NCBI GenBank assembly: GCA_951230915.1
Contig: OX579638.1
Coordinates: forward strand, 6,714,696 to 6,778,695
Direction of reading: 5' to 3'
DNA: 64,000 nt
Origin: Antitrichia curtipendula
Lineage: Eukaryota > Streptophyta > Bryopsida > Hypnales > Leucodontaceae
How positions within the stretch are numbered: the first letter of the stretch is position 1; the number at the start of each line of letters is the position of its first letter. This document shows, piece after piece, positions 24,881 through 36,529 of this stretch. The translations under genes were made by a program, and so were the position numbers. Below the pieces are notes generated by a model. The model saw only the letters and a list, made by a program, of their open reading frames with translations. It did no database searches and was not told where the DNA came from.

Positions 24881-27021
24881 ATGATTTCAGCGAGTGGATC
24901 TCATTCGTGGAAAGTCGCAGTTGATCGGGCACTGGGCTGCAGCTATGGAGCTCTTGAAGGATCAAATCACGAAGAACAGAGTGTTGGTTTGGTTCCAATG
25001 GGGAGCACCGCTCCAGTAGAGAGACTAGTCGTCAGAAATTCCGAAAGGCAGGGGATGGTGCTGCAGCCCACAGTAAGTATGGATCCTGCAATTTGGAGCA
25101 ACCTGCCCTTCCACTTACTGGAATCTATTCTGGCTTGGCTTCCCATTTCCAGCCTGCTCAAGCTCCGCTGCGTTTGCAAGAGGTTCAATAACATCCTCTA
25201 CTCCCCAAGCCTGCGGGATGCCTGTCGCCGTCGTTATCATCGTGAGGCAGCGTGGTATTTGTTCCGCGGGGAGGGCCGGGAGTGCGCCGCCTTCAACCCT
25301 GAGGCGGACAGCTGGTGCAAATTGCCTCTCGGATTCCTGCCAAGCTCCAAGGGCAGAGTTGTAGCCACTGCGGGTGGCTTGTTGTGTGTGCGCCAGGGTG
25401 ACAAGATGACTGTGTGCAACCCTCTGAGCAAAGCTTGGCTGGAGCTTCCTCCGATCAAAAACTCTTGGAAATTCCCCATCGTTGGTACGTCATCTTGCGG
25501 ACCTAATTTCTCACACTTTACGCAATCTGTATGTTTTGCAAGTAATGGGAACAACATGATGCATAGTGTGGTTCTGCAAGATTAGCTAGGAGAGTGACCG
25601 GAGTTTCAAATTAAAAGAGATTCACAGCAAGGTCTAGGATACTATTTGAGTCATCTCCAACATTTTGACAAATGTAGAGTGTGATGTTTAGATGACTTTT
25701 ATAGCACTAGAAAGATCTTTAGATATATGAGTCAGATTTGTTCAGATCAAATTTATAAGACTTTGTATGAATTTGCTATGCAATTTCAAAGTGGAAGTGT
25801 TAGACCACCCCTAAAAGATCAGTCAAAATAGACATTTAGCCAAGTCATGGTTATATCACTTTTATAAATAGATGGGTTAGTAATTGGGTCAGCATAGGAG
25901 CCTTATCGATTTTGGTATCCTCTAACTTACTCACTCTATGTATGAGCATGTCCTTTAATTTGGCCACGGCAATTCAAGAAAAGCGCTTCTGAGAAACCTA
26001 TTCGGACTCATTTGTTGCGACTTGAACTATATCAATATTGATGCCATTTGGGGATGAGGAGCTGCACGCAGGAATGGTGATGGACACGGAATTGCAAGAG
26101 TACAAGGTTGTCGTGGCAGGGAGGAGCTCTACATGTAGCAAAAATCTTGTAACCGAAGTTTACAGTTCACAAACTAAGACTTGGAAAGACGTTGAGCATC
26201 ACCCCATCCAACACCATTATCAGACAAGTGCGGTGTATTGCAACGGTTTCCTCTACAGTGCAGGTACTTACAAGATTAAGATTTTTAGAACTTCTCAAGA
26301 GTATGCTTTCACCACATGAATCTTTAGTCACTCAATGACGCATTCGATTTGGTACAATAATTTGCATATTAATTAGTATTTCGTCTACCCTACCCATGAA
26401 TCAAACTCCTTGATATATTATTATAAACTGAATCACCCCTACCTGTAAATGTCACGCAGGATTTGACGGAATTCTAGCCTATGACCTAGTGCAGGAGCAA
26501 TGGATGAACATGAAAGGGCCTGCGATGCAAGATACACAACTCATGTTGCCACAAATCTGTGAGTGCAATGGATGTTTACTCATGGTAGAGGTTGTAAGTG
26601 AGCATTTTTTAATGACGCGCGTCTCCATTTGGGCCATGCAGCAGCTCGATAACCAATGGTCTAAGCTCGCCTCCATGCCGCAGAAAATTCTTGAAGATGT
26701 CATTAGCATTTCAGGTACGTAAATCCTCCACTCGCTGTGGAAATACCCCTTCGGTTCGTTGTATTTGATGAAAAGTAAGAATTGTTGCGGATCTCGAGTT
26801 TCCATTGAACCCTCGCCTTGTGCAATGCTACAGGAACAAGACTGTTTACATACTTTGGGCATGGTGACCTCATTTGTTTCACGATTGCCAGACGAAGAGT
26901 CTTGGTGTTCAGTATGAGCCGACGAATGTGGAGATGGCTGCCGCGATGCCCCTTTGTACAAGGCTTTGCTCGCCGCTTCACCACATTAGCATACGAACCT
27001 CGAGTGGAAGCCCTAGTCTAA
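24881..27021 (+). CDS. F-box/kelch-repeat protein, four exons
   Basis: The joined exons 24881-25484, 26072-26263, 26460-26714 and 26834-27021 give 412 residues with all three introns in phase 1 and GT-AG borders. The open frame extends upstream to a GTG at 24854, so I chose the first ATG (24881); a second in-frame ATG (25079, residue 67) lies just before the F-box. The F-box covers about residues 71-115 (WSNLPFHLLESILAWLP, then LRCVCKRFNNIL). It is followed by kelch-like segments, such as WYLFRGEGRECAAFNPEADS and YDLVQEQWMNM. Family members are substrate receptors of SCF ubiquitin ligases: the F-box binds Skp1/ASK and the kelch part binds the target. The closest family type is the single-gene kelch F-box group of plants; the target is unknown. 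The gene appears intact. Confidence 0.85.
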
Positions 27022-28572
27022 AATTTATAATTAGCCACCACATTAGCACACACAATGTGAATACAGGTTGCACTCGTTCTTCCCTGACATATGCCGGAAA
27101 TTTTCGAGGACAATGTGAAAACAAGTAGTATGTAAACGAGGATTACTGTTCCCTTAGAACTAGACCCTAAAGACATAGTCCCCTCCAAATCCAGAACTAT
27201 TTGGTACCTAGGAGACATTACGAGCACAAAAAGCATTAGCGCAGGACATTTAAAACGAGGCAGTCGAGAATTTAATCATGCAAGGCCTGTAATGGCACTG
27301 GGACGAATATCATTTGCATTGGAATTGTGCCCTCTTCAAAATGCCATTTACAGACGACAACCACTAACAGTTTTTCTCACTATAAGGAACGGGTCCTTAT
27401 CTGCAAGCCTTGGGAAAACTGATCCGTTTAGAAATAAAGTTCGAACTCCCCTACTGTACTGTACTATACATGGCCATGCCCTCACCAGGAGCTTCTGTGC
27501 ATGGCGGGTTTTCAATATCTTTGAAGGGGGAACTCCGGATAACCAATTTCCCCGACTTAGAACACCGGAAAGAGGGAGTTGTAATTGAGGGTTTAGGAGC
27601 TGGCAAGAGTCAACAACGTAACTCTCTGTAAGACGTCTCGCCGGGTCTCGTCCTCCCGCTGCTAATCAATTTGGCTGCATCACAAAATTACAAATCAAAA
27701 GGTTAACAGTCAATTTTAGATTGTCCACAGTTTCACCTGACCTGACATTCGGCAAAAGGAATCAACGCCGGCAAGGTTATTGCCACCCCAATTAACAGTC
27801 TGTTCCACCTTGAACAAGGTACCAAAAGTCCTAAATATTTAGATACACTGACAAATCTTACTTTGAGGCAAATGCGAATGGAGTCTTATTTTTCTGGCAA
27901 TGGACACGAATTTGTAATATATATTGAAACTTTAAAGTGGCTGGCCTTTAAAACACCAATCCTTCATTCGTAGGGGCTATGTATTTCCAAAGTATACCCT
28001 ATAAAACTACCCAAATTCATTGTTGGACCAAAAATCTTGAAGCATTTCCCTAATGAGAACTTCAATCTAAACCACCAATCTCATGAAATATTCTATTATG
28101 TCCTTAGGCACCATTACATAACTGATGCCTTTTTCCATCTACTGAGGGTTAGGGAGTTGCTTTCATTGTCCACTGCTCACTTAACCTATTTACATTTCAA
28201 TCTCACCGTCACAGGACAGAACATGCGCAAATGTCGAGTTGGGGTGGTTTCATGTGTAATAGGGGTGGAAATTGGTTTGTCTTACTTGCATGAGAAAGAA
28301 AAGCCAAGTAATTATCACAGACTGAGTCTGATGCAAAATACCTTATTGAAACCGAAGTCGACCGGGGACAGAGTGTAGTCTACATGGTACAACAAATTTG
28401 ACTCTCTTGATTTCACTTTTCGGGCGTGACGCCGGAACGCACACCTTGGCAACATCTTCCTAAGAGCTCTTCGAATAGGAACCTGAAAGCAAGGAAACCA
28501 AGAACACTTGGTGAAAAGTTTTTGCACAAATTTTAACCAAATGAATAGACCATGTAACACTAAGATTCTGTT
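27022..28572. other. Intergenic space between two convergent genes
   Basis: It holds the 3' ends of the F-box gene and of the minus-strand gene at 28573-31278. Short frames on both strands (for example 27292-27588) overlap each other and carry no domain I recognise. No repeat copy is seen. Confidence 0.5.
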
Positions 28573-31278
28573 TCATGTGCCGAATTTCAACCATATCACA
28601 AGGAGTAAGAGGAAACATACGAGGAATCGAGCTCGGACGCGCACGCGCACGCGCACTCGCACACGCCTGGTTTTCTTCCTGGTGATGCGACCTAAAGGCT
28701 TCTTGTGCACATTCGTTTGCTTGGAAGAGAATTCCTGAAGTGGCGACAACAATTCTAGTGTCGCGGCGTAAGCTGGAGACCAATCTCCCAAGTCCTCATG
28801 CAGGACTGCGGATGGCGCAAAGCGGCAATCTGTTTGGACGTTACTGTGGTCGATCCTAGAAATCAACTGCGAGGGCTTGCCCTCCAGACGAGCAGCGAAC
28901 TCGGAACCTCCCTGCTTCTCCAGTGAAGGCCGACCTGCGCTTTCAGAAGTAACGCCTTTGGAACAGGAGTTCCCAAGCTCCGCATCTGGCTCTTCACGCC
29001 GTGGCGCCAAAACCTCCGGGCTTGGAATCGTCCCGAGCTTAGAATTATGTCCCTTCGATTTCATCCACCGCTTCCCGTTCTTGTAAAATTTCACCAATGC
29101 ATTTTTGCTCTGTAGAGCTCCCTCCTGGTGCTTATCATTGTACGACATACTATTGCAACGACTGTTCGCACGGAGCGGTGATGTGAGACTTGATTCAGGG
29201 CTCCTCGTCTCAACGGAGTCGAATGAAGCATGGGAAGGGGAGCTGCCATGAGACAGAGACGATGCTATCGTCGCGGAAATGATAGGCGCTTCATGCTCGG
29301 AGCATAGAGACGGGTTTGAAGATGGTCGGCTTCCATCGTCGGGACCGCATAAAATACTCGTCGGAGACGCTGGCCTTACTTTGCCGGAAACATGTGCCGG
29401 AAGCGTAGCTGGAGGAGCATTGGCTGCGCACTGCCTTCGAGCGTCTCCAATTCCAGCATTACCTACTGATTGACGCGACAAATTGTGAAGAGCGGCCCTG
29501 ACCTCTCCGATCGACCTCGATTTGACCTTGACAGGGACTCTCTCTGAATAATCTCGAGCGGTCCTTTCAGAATTTGATTGAGTGCGGGGAAACTTTACCG
29601 AGGACGAAGATTTAAAATGTGGGAGGGCGTCGGTCTCAATCATCGCCACATTGATGTTCCGATTTCGCGGATCTTGCTTTGGCTGTGATACTGCGAGACG
29701 AGGAGGAAGCTGAAGAGCGCTTTGAGATTGATTTGCTGCAGATTCTAAATGTTTCTTTGGCTTGCCCGGCTCCTTCTCCCATTGAAAAGGGACTGCTCCT
29801 TGTGTCTTGATGGGAGCCAATACAGGGGAGACGCATCCATCAGAGCCTTCCAGAAACCTTGCAGCCGACGGTGCAACAAAGTCGATCGCATCCAAGAAAT
29901 TTCCATCACTCGAGCTCCAACGGGAGCTTCTTTCCGCGGACGTTACCCTTTGGTAATACCTGTGGCTAGCCTTCCGCTCAACCGAAGCCAATGTCTCTGC
30001 TTTAGACTGCTGTCCACCTGCTTCGCTCGCATATTCATTGAGCAGAGCCTCGTCCATAGATTGTGCGGAACACCTCTCCATGGACTCAGACATTGCTTTC
30101 AGACTAAGCTTAGCACATGGACGCGACAATGCTTTCTCACCCGCTTCTACAAAAAATCGGGGTGGCAATACTCCCTCAACGGCCGAGTCTAGACTCAGTT
30201 TTGTGGAATGTCGTGACAATGCTCTTGCAGCCGCCCTAGGCGGATTGTTTACGTCTCTCGAGAGCGATGCATTTGAGGGATTGTTCCTTGGCTCAATCGC
30301 GCTGTGCGCGGGCTTGCTCAAGTCTCCGTGGTTGAAAGAGCGCTTCGCTTGCACGCAAGGCAGTTTCACCTCCTTCTCATACATTGATACAACAGTTTCT
30401 TGATTCGCATCCCTTAGAAGCGAACGCTCCTCTCTCTCGTCGTCCTTCCTACGTGAATTAAAATCGACTGGCTTCGAAGAACCAAATTGGAGCTCACATG
30501 TAACAGCCTGGCAGAACAGTTTAGGAGCTGTGATGGGACTCGGCGAGGACTCGAATTCACCTTGCCTGCAGGGAGACATGTATCTGTACCGTGCTTTCGG
30601 CGAATTGTGCAAGAGCGACTCAGAGTTCTCCCTCATCGGCGAAGAGTTCGTCATGATCTTGTACTCTCGCCACGGCGATCGAACGCCAGTGGCTTTTTTG
30701 TCCACTAAAAGACACGGACTGTCTACACCAGCAGCCTTGGGATGAATCGGTGAGCAACGTGGCCACGCAGTTCGCGGCTTCTCTTTGTTGTTGACCATGG
30801 CATGAGATAAGCTTTCAATCTTCTTCACAGCATTACTTACAGATTCGCGCCATGGAGATCCTAATGCTACAGGCTTCTGCCGCCCTGCGTTCGATAAAGC
30901 CAGCTTCCCCCGCCTTCCTCCAAGTCGGTCGAGACCGGCTTCCGACTTCTCTTCCCAAAGCGCAAGAATATCACTGTCCTCTGACCGGAAGCTTCCATCG
31001 AAATTAACTGCCTTACTCTCGTTTCGCCACTGCAAGCTGCCCCACCGTAGGTTCTCAAGTTCTCGCCGCCCATTACCAATGCAGGATGATGTGCTATGCC
31101 GAGCAGGATTCCAGCCTCTCGCCTCCTCGATGTCTGCCCTTCGCATGCGCAAGAGCTGAGACTCAAAGTCTTCGAGTGTCACGCCTTCCATGGGCGCATC
31201 GAAGTACTGAGGTGAATTCTGTAAATCTTCACTGCTGACCCTAGATTTCAAGCCCACTCCTGCCTCTACACGGCTCAT
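28573..31278 (-). CDS. Plant VPFxWExxPGxP-motif protein (DUF688-like), single exon
   Basis: The 901-codon frame is by far the longest in the window and uses serine-rich, GC-balanced codons unlike the surroundings. The best marker is VPFQWEKEPGKPK at about residues 494-506, the motif that defines plant DUF688-type proteins of unknown function. The N-terminal part has an acidic region (DAPMEGVTLEDFESQLLRMR, about residues 27-46). Most of the rest is low-complexity, Ser/Arg/Pro-rich and probably disordered. Near the C-terminus, SPAYAATLELLSP (about 836-848) and a basic stretch are followed by an Arg-Val dipeptide run (about 871-881) coded by a GCGCAC microsatellite, then a hydrophobic tail. The tail may be a run-through of the normal end or an unspliced intron. 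The ATG at 31278 is preceded by UTR-like sequence. Confidence 0.75.
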   Translation of the reverse strand: MSRVEAGVGLKSRVSSEDLQNSPQYFDAPMEGVTLEDFESQLLRMRRADIEEARGWNPARHSTSSCIGNGRRELENLRWGSLQWRNESKAVNFDGSFRSEDSDILALWEEKSEAGLDRLGGRRGKLALSNAGRQKPVALGSPWRESVSNAVKKIESLSHAMVNNKEKPRTAWPRCSPIHPKAAGVDSPCLLVDKKATGVRSPWREYKIMTNSSPMRENSESLLHNSPKARYRYMSPCRQGEFESSPSPITAPKLFCQAVTCELQFGSSKPVDFNSRRKDDEREERSLLRDANQETVVSMYEKEVKLPCVQAKRSFNHGDLSKPAHSAIEPRNNPSNASLSRDVNNPPRAAARALSRHSTKLSLDSAVEGVLPPRFFVEAGEKALSRPCAKLSLKAMSESMERCSAQSMDEALLNEYASEAGGQQSKAETLASVERKASHRYYQRVTSAERSSRWSSSDGNFLDAIDFVAPSAARFLEGSDGCVSPVLAPIKTQGAVPFQWEKEPGKPKKHLESAANQSQSALQLPPRLAVSQPKQDPRNRNINVAMIETDALPHFKSSSSVKFPRTQSNSERTARDYSERVPVKVKSRSIGEVRAALHNLSRQSVGNAGIGDARRQCAANAPPATLPAHVSGKVRPASPTSILCGPDDGSRPSSNPSLCSEHEAPIISATIASSLSHGSSPSHASFDSVETRSPESSLTSPLRANSRCNSMSYNDKHQEGALQSKNALVKFYKNGKRWMKSKGHNSKLGTIPSPEVLAPRREEPDAELGNSCSKGVTSESAGRPSLEKQGGSEFAARLEGKPSQLISRIDHSNVQTDCRFAPSAVLHEDLGDWSPAYAATLELLSPLQEFSSKQTNVHKKPLGRITRKKTRRVRVRVRVRVRARFLVCFLLLLVIWLKFGT
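28637..28666. repeat. GCGCAC microsatellite inside the 3' coding end
   Basis: Alternating GCGCAC units, read on the minus strand as Arg-Val repeats near the C-terminus of the DUF688-like frame. Its length probably varies between individuals. Confidence 0.8.
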
Positions 31279-32339
31279 TGTTGCAGAGGACGCACTACAC
31301 TATGCACGGAACATCTCTTTCACCCGCACTCAAACGAACGAACAAGCCGAAAAAACGTGAAACCTGCATCAGCGACTTACCATTAGCATCCCAGGATTGT
31401 AAAGCTGCAAAACAGCCTCTTCCAAGAATCCCAGACTTGGGTTTCTCGGACCGACTGTGCACGAGGTCTCCACAATTCTCAATCCGGTCGCCTCCTTCGA
31501 TGGCAAATTTCTAGACCAGTGCTACTCTAAGCATCGAGGCTCCTAGGAATGGTTTACTGATTGTTCGCGCTCAGAGGCCATGACTTCTGCCAAATGAAAT
31601 CTTGAACCGCAACGATATTAGTAATTAGCGCTTGCCTCAATCATCTGTACCCCTTGGACTTGCACCGAAACCCCAGCAGTGCTCAATCGCCGAGCAGCCT
31701 GAAATTGAACCTGCATCAACAATTGCACACCTCGCAGCTATTACTCAAGCGAGCTCTGAACAACAACGTACACTTTACGATCCACCTACAGCAACATAAC
31801 TCTCACTCTCCCAACTGCTCCTGACAACAGCTAATTGTGCTCGGATACCACAATTTCAAATCTGAATAGCCCCAGCCAGCCTGGAAAATGAATTAATGCA
31901 TCCAGCTGAGATTAAAGAGCGTCATACTTCCTTGACAAAACAGCCGACTCACCCAAGCAACAACAGACACCACGGACGCCGCAACAGCCGGCATAGAGAA
32001 AAAGAGAGCGAGCTTCAATTTGACATTAATCCGCTGTGAAGTGATCAACGAATCGAACCAAGGCCTTCGTCTTAGCTTCACCAACCCCGTTAATATAAGT
32101 TCAATTCCATCAGAGCTGTCAAGAAAGCTTCATTTCCGCTGTTTCACTTCGACTCGAGGCAGGTGCGAGACAATGAGAACCTTCAGGGTGAAGAAGAGTG
32201 CAAGCTCGACTGATTTGGTTGTGGACCTGCACATGCGGCAACCCAGCTACGGACAGAACAGAGAGGCTCGACTGAAGGGAAGAGGGTGATGTGAGCGGAA
32301 GAGTCCAGGCGGAGAGAGGGCGTGGTGGCTGCGGCGATC

Positions 32340-32420
32340 AATTAGTGCGGGAGAGAGCGAGAGAGCTGTTGACGGCCTTCATTATGCACTCCTGTACTCA
32401 ACTACTAATTATAAATAATC
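32340..32420 (-). promoter_or_regulatory. Probable core promoter of the DUF688-like gene
   Basis: Read on the minus strand, a TTATTTATAATT box (32407-32420) precedes by about 45 bp a pyrimidine patch of CTCTCTC type (32346-32367). This arrangement is common in plant core promoters. The leader would be about 1.05 kb to the ATG at 31278; a GGTAAGT donor-like site near 31381 on that strand suggests a small intron in it. None of this is proven by the sequence. Confidence 0.4.
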
Positions 32421-32821
32421 AGGCTCGTTATAGCAGTTCAGTAGAGCCCAGCATTCGCAGTTCCCCACCTTTTGCTTGCAAAACCTTCAGTTGGAGGCCA
32501 TCAATGGTTGGACCCACCGTCCAATGACCAACGCTCGTTGCCCTGGAGTTGGGGGAGGACTGACGGAGCCTGGTAACTTAAACTTAATTCTTTCTAATAA
32601 ATAATAAATTATCTCTCTTTTTTCTTAATTACGCGGTTAGGGAGTTAGTTGTCGAGATAATAATTCTTGAGTTAATACTTTTGTACGCAATTTCGTACAT
32701 ACGAGATCTCCATGCACATCCGCCCGCGACGAATTCATGCAGCTTTCAGTTGCATTTGAAAGGGAAGGGAAGGGAATTGGGCGTTCTGAATGAAAAATTA
32801 AAGTGCTGACAGACCGCTAAG

Positions 32822-33766
32822 TTAACCCCTAAAAGCCCATTGTCCCTTCGGGGGACAAATGCGTTTTTGGGCAAGTACCTACCGGCTGCAATTTTCTCCT
32901 GATTTTTTCAAAAAAAAATTTGGAGGTAGAAAAGCTGATTAGCTACATGGGAATATAATTTTTTTCACAACCGGTGCCCGGTAACAAAAGTTATGACCAA
33001 ATAAGCTCAAAACAGGGGACGGGGGGCAGCACGGGCAGCAAAAAAAATTTGCACTTTTTTATTTTTTATTTATTTTTAGTATTTTTTTCTCATAGATTAT
33101 ATTTTTGTCTATCTGGAAAGCTTTGATTCATTTCATTTGGATTTGTTATGAGAAAGTTATGGACATTCTTGTTTTTCGGGCAGTTAGAGCATCTTTTTGA
33201 AGAAAAAAAATTTGTAGGATTCATTTCTAAATGCAATTTTTCAAATTTTTCAAATTTTTTTTTTTTGCATGGTTTAGTTTACTTGCTAGAACAATCTCAC
33301 CATAGGGATTAGTGCATTTTAATTCCATCTAAAATATATGAATACTTTAGATTATCCTTCTATCTTGTACCTATTTCTCCTTAACAATTTTTTTAATAAT
33401 GAAAATTATGTTTTTTTTATTTGATTTTTTTAAATTAGACTCTCAACTCAATTCTCCACTATAAAGATTTAAAGCTCAAAACTCTATAGTGCAAAAATTT
33501 TAAGTTAAAAATGTTCAAAGTCAAAAAATCCAGTCCCACAATGTGCTGAAAATTTTGTTTTTTTCACTTTAAACGTAGATATCTTGCAATCTGTGCGGTC
33601 AATAATTTTGAAATTTTTTCCACACATTTTCATACTAGTTAGGTGTAAGATCCTACGGTTAGATGTGCAAAAAATATATTTTTAATTTTTTTTCACTCTT
33701 TGCTAAAAAAGTGGCAGTTTTGGGTGTTTTTTGGCAGAAAAAAGGCCTTGGGCCTTTAGGGGTTAA
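32822..33766 (+). mobile_element. TTAA-family transposon copy 4, full length, subfamily B
   Basis: The 945-bp unit begins TTAACCCCTAAAAGCCC and ends GGGCCTTTAGGGGTTAA; outer flanks (aag, cag) differ. It shares the GGGCAGCACGGGCAGC block and downstream order with subfamily A but differs in the first 100 bp. Near the left end is a palindrome TGTCCCTTCGGGGGACA (32840-32856). The copy running off the window at 63191 is its close relative in reverse. No transposase frame. Confidence 0.85.
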
Positions 33767-35566
33767 CAGAGCTCAGAGCAGTGGGTATTGGATTTCATTT
33801 ACGGTACTCTACTCAGTATTTGCATCTAATATTGAGATGCAAATAAATGAAAACTTGTGGATGAGAGACCTGTCACTCAGCATTCATCCGAAAAGACAAT
33901 CCCGTCCCAAGATTTGTAGCAATTAGCGATTTCATGTATTGAGGAGAAAAGGGGAATATACATTGCCTTTGGTGAATATATGTAGGCCACTTTTTTTGTT
34001 GCCTACTATGAGGATTAAAAGTGGCAGATGAATTACTTTGATGCCAAAATACATAGGCTAAGTTGAGGCCAAAAAATGGTCAATGGATCACTTTCAGGGT
34101 CATTATAGATATGAACCCTTAAACGACAAGCTTGTCACCATGGAAATGAGTTGTTGTGGTACCTTGTGCATTGTTAACTAAAAAATTTGGGCAAAAATTG
34201 TGAAAATTTGGTTTTTTAGGGCATTGAGAAAAAAATGAAAAATAAAAGAGTTTTTTCAAATTTCACCTAGAAAATTTGTAGCAAATTATTGTGGAAATGT
34301 GTGAAAAAAAATTCATAAACTTTCACTACATGGATTGAAAGATTAAAACATTTGAAGTCAGAAGGGAAAAAAAATTCTTTGACCATGCCTAATAGGGCCA
34401 ACAAACTTTAACTCTTCCTATAGTGAGATTTTTACACTACAAATGGTTTTATTTTTACATTTGCATCTTGTACCATGTACATTATGTACTTGCCAAATTT
34501 CAAATGTAGAGGAGGAATTTTGCACTTGTTGCCCGAAGCTATCAAGAAAGTTTAAGGTAGCATAACTTTTGATTGGAAAACAATTTATGTTCCCACTAAG
34601 CCAAAGGCACGTGTTCACACTTGTATCCAAATTTTGCAAACATCCGACTCAAATTGACTTTGTGTGTAACTATCCAAGATCTCTTGTGTACATTGAATGG
34701 TCATTTGATCCTTTAGGGATTAAGAGTGCACCTATTGATCCCAAAATTGGATCATTTGGGAAAGACTACTATGGTGACAAATCCTATCCTTTCAAGGTTA
34801 AAATAAAAATCTCGGTTACATAGAAATTATTGTAACTAATATGAAGCAAGCATGTCTGTTGAATAAATTGTGCAATATCACATCACTAGTACAAAGCACA
34901 TTTTGGATACCAAGCTACAATATTTGTCAATTTTGCTATCATCTTAGAAATAATTGCAATAGGATATTCTTTTGGAATTTTTGTATAGGATAAGGGATGT
35001 TGAATTTTTATTTAAATCCTTATAGAGTGAAGGAGACCATTTTGGACTTTAATTTGCATATTCTGGCGAGTCATTGCAAAGCCAAAACTTAGTATTTTCT
35101 TAAATATGTAGGGAGATTGTGTGTCGTATTACTAACTTTCCAATGCACTAATTTTATGTGCAATTTACAAAGTGGTCATGGAATTATGAGGTGAAATATG
35201 TTTTATTTTTCAACAAGGGACAAGTGAAGTAACTTATTAGGAAAACTTTTTATTTTGAAGATATTTCTTCAATCCAACCATAAGGTCTTTTGGGAATTAA
35301 TTGTATATGTCATATTAGTAAATGACTAAATGACCATCCCTATTGAGAAATACATGACTAAAATGGACATAACTTTGGAAACACTAATCCAAATTCTATG
35401 AAATTTTGACTTGCATTCTAGATACTTCATGTAAGAAAAAATTTAACCATAGGATAAACAAATTAGCATTGCAATGCCTACGCAAATTGTTAAAAAAAAC
35501 AAAATGGGCTTGCTTCTCTGTCTTTTAAGAGTTAATTGTGTTCAATTGGTTTTCAGTTTTGGATAC
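33767..35566. other. AT-rich DNA with one worn TTAA-family copy
   Basis: Apart from the degenerate element at 34112-34723 I see no gene and no clear repeat. Frames are short. Confidence 0.5.
34112..34723 (-). mobile_element. TTAA-family copy 7, worn and shortened
   Basis: The ends are TGAACCCTTAAACG and CCTTTAGGGATTAA, both decayed from the family terminus. Interior blocks (TGTGTGAAAAAAAATT, CTACATGGATTGAAAGATT) follow the minus-orientation subfamily B copies. A perfect GACAAGCTTGTC palindrome sits 11 bp inside the left end. At 612 bp it lacks part of the interior. Confidence 0.55.
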
Positions 35567-36011
35567 TAAGGTAAACCAACCCATTACGGTCAGATGACCC
35601 ATAGTGGACATCTTATGATCCCATGACGTTTTTTCAGACCACAATCAATATCTAACTTGACACCTATGGAGTGATTAGTGACCTCATTAGGAACACCCAA
35701 TTTTTCAGTGTAAATCATTGTAGGAAGTGATTTTTCATGGCATTCCACATTAGAAATTATTGTGACCACTTTAGGTGATTAAGATGAGCATATTGGATAA
35801 ACTTTTTGTTGGTTATGGGGCAACCTGTAGACCGTGTTGGGAAGATCACTTCAAAAATACATAACTAATTCACACTTTGTCTGAAAAATAAAATTTCAAT
35901 TGCTCTCACTATTTCTCACACTTATCTTCGAGTGAGAAAAAATTTGAAAATTTTCAGCAATGGCATGAGGGCAGACTCGAAATTCTGACCACAATGGGCT
36001 GGTTTCCCTTA
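35567..36011 (+). mobile_element. M1 MITE copy B
   Basis: The 445-bp unit is nearly identical to 18061-18506, with the same TA-bounded termini (TAAGGTAAACCAACCCATTA; TGGGCTGGTTTCCCTTA). The high similarity between copies suggests recent activity. Flanking DNA is unrelated between the two. Confidence 0.85.
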
Positions 36012-36208
36012 CTTCTAATATCTCAAAATAAATAAGTGGTTTCTCATAGGGAGCTATGGAAGTACCATGAATTTATTTTTGAGAAAAAGCCTGGAGCTTG
36101 GGGGTTTTTCAAATACTTTTGTGGGTCTTTTAGTTTGCATCTGTCTTGAGTAATAAATCTCAAAGAGTCCAGATGCCTAAGTGGCTTTGGTTGCAACCAT
36201 CCTGGTTC

Positions 36209-36529
36209 TAAGGTAGAAGTCTGTTAAAGCAACCCTTCAAGAGCTGATTGCATTTTCAGGGAAGCTAAACTCCTTGAAACAATTTTCAGTAAATTTTACT
36301 AGGAAGAAAAATAGAATTGACATCTCTTCCAAGTTGTTTCATATTTTTCAGACCTTTGTTGAATTAGTTACAAATTTTTGAAGTTGAATTTTAAAAGCAC
36401 CCCCCTCCTATGCACGTAATGTATAGAATGCACGTAATGTACAGTGTTGGTACACTGAAGAAAGGTAAATGTACCTCTGTGTTAGAGGTCACTTTTAGAA
36501 CCAGGTCGCTTTTAGAGACACCTACCTTA
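36209..36529 (+). mobile_element. M2 MITE copy B
   Basis: The 321-bp unit runs TAAGGTAGAAGTC to GACACCTACCTTA. It shares TTTCAGTAAATTTTAC, TTGACATCT and GAATTAGTTACAAATTTT-like blocks with the unit at 17732-18018. It contains a local direct repeat of a TGCACGTAATGTA word. It lies 198 bp after M1 copy B. Confidence 0.65.

Noticed and set aside
29749..30403. Long plus-strand frames opposite the DUF688-like gene
   Set aside because: They are antisense shadows of the 901-codon minus-strand frame, with no domain and frames that overlap each other.
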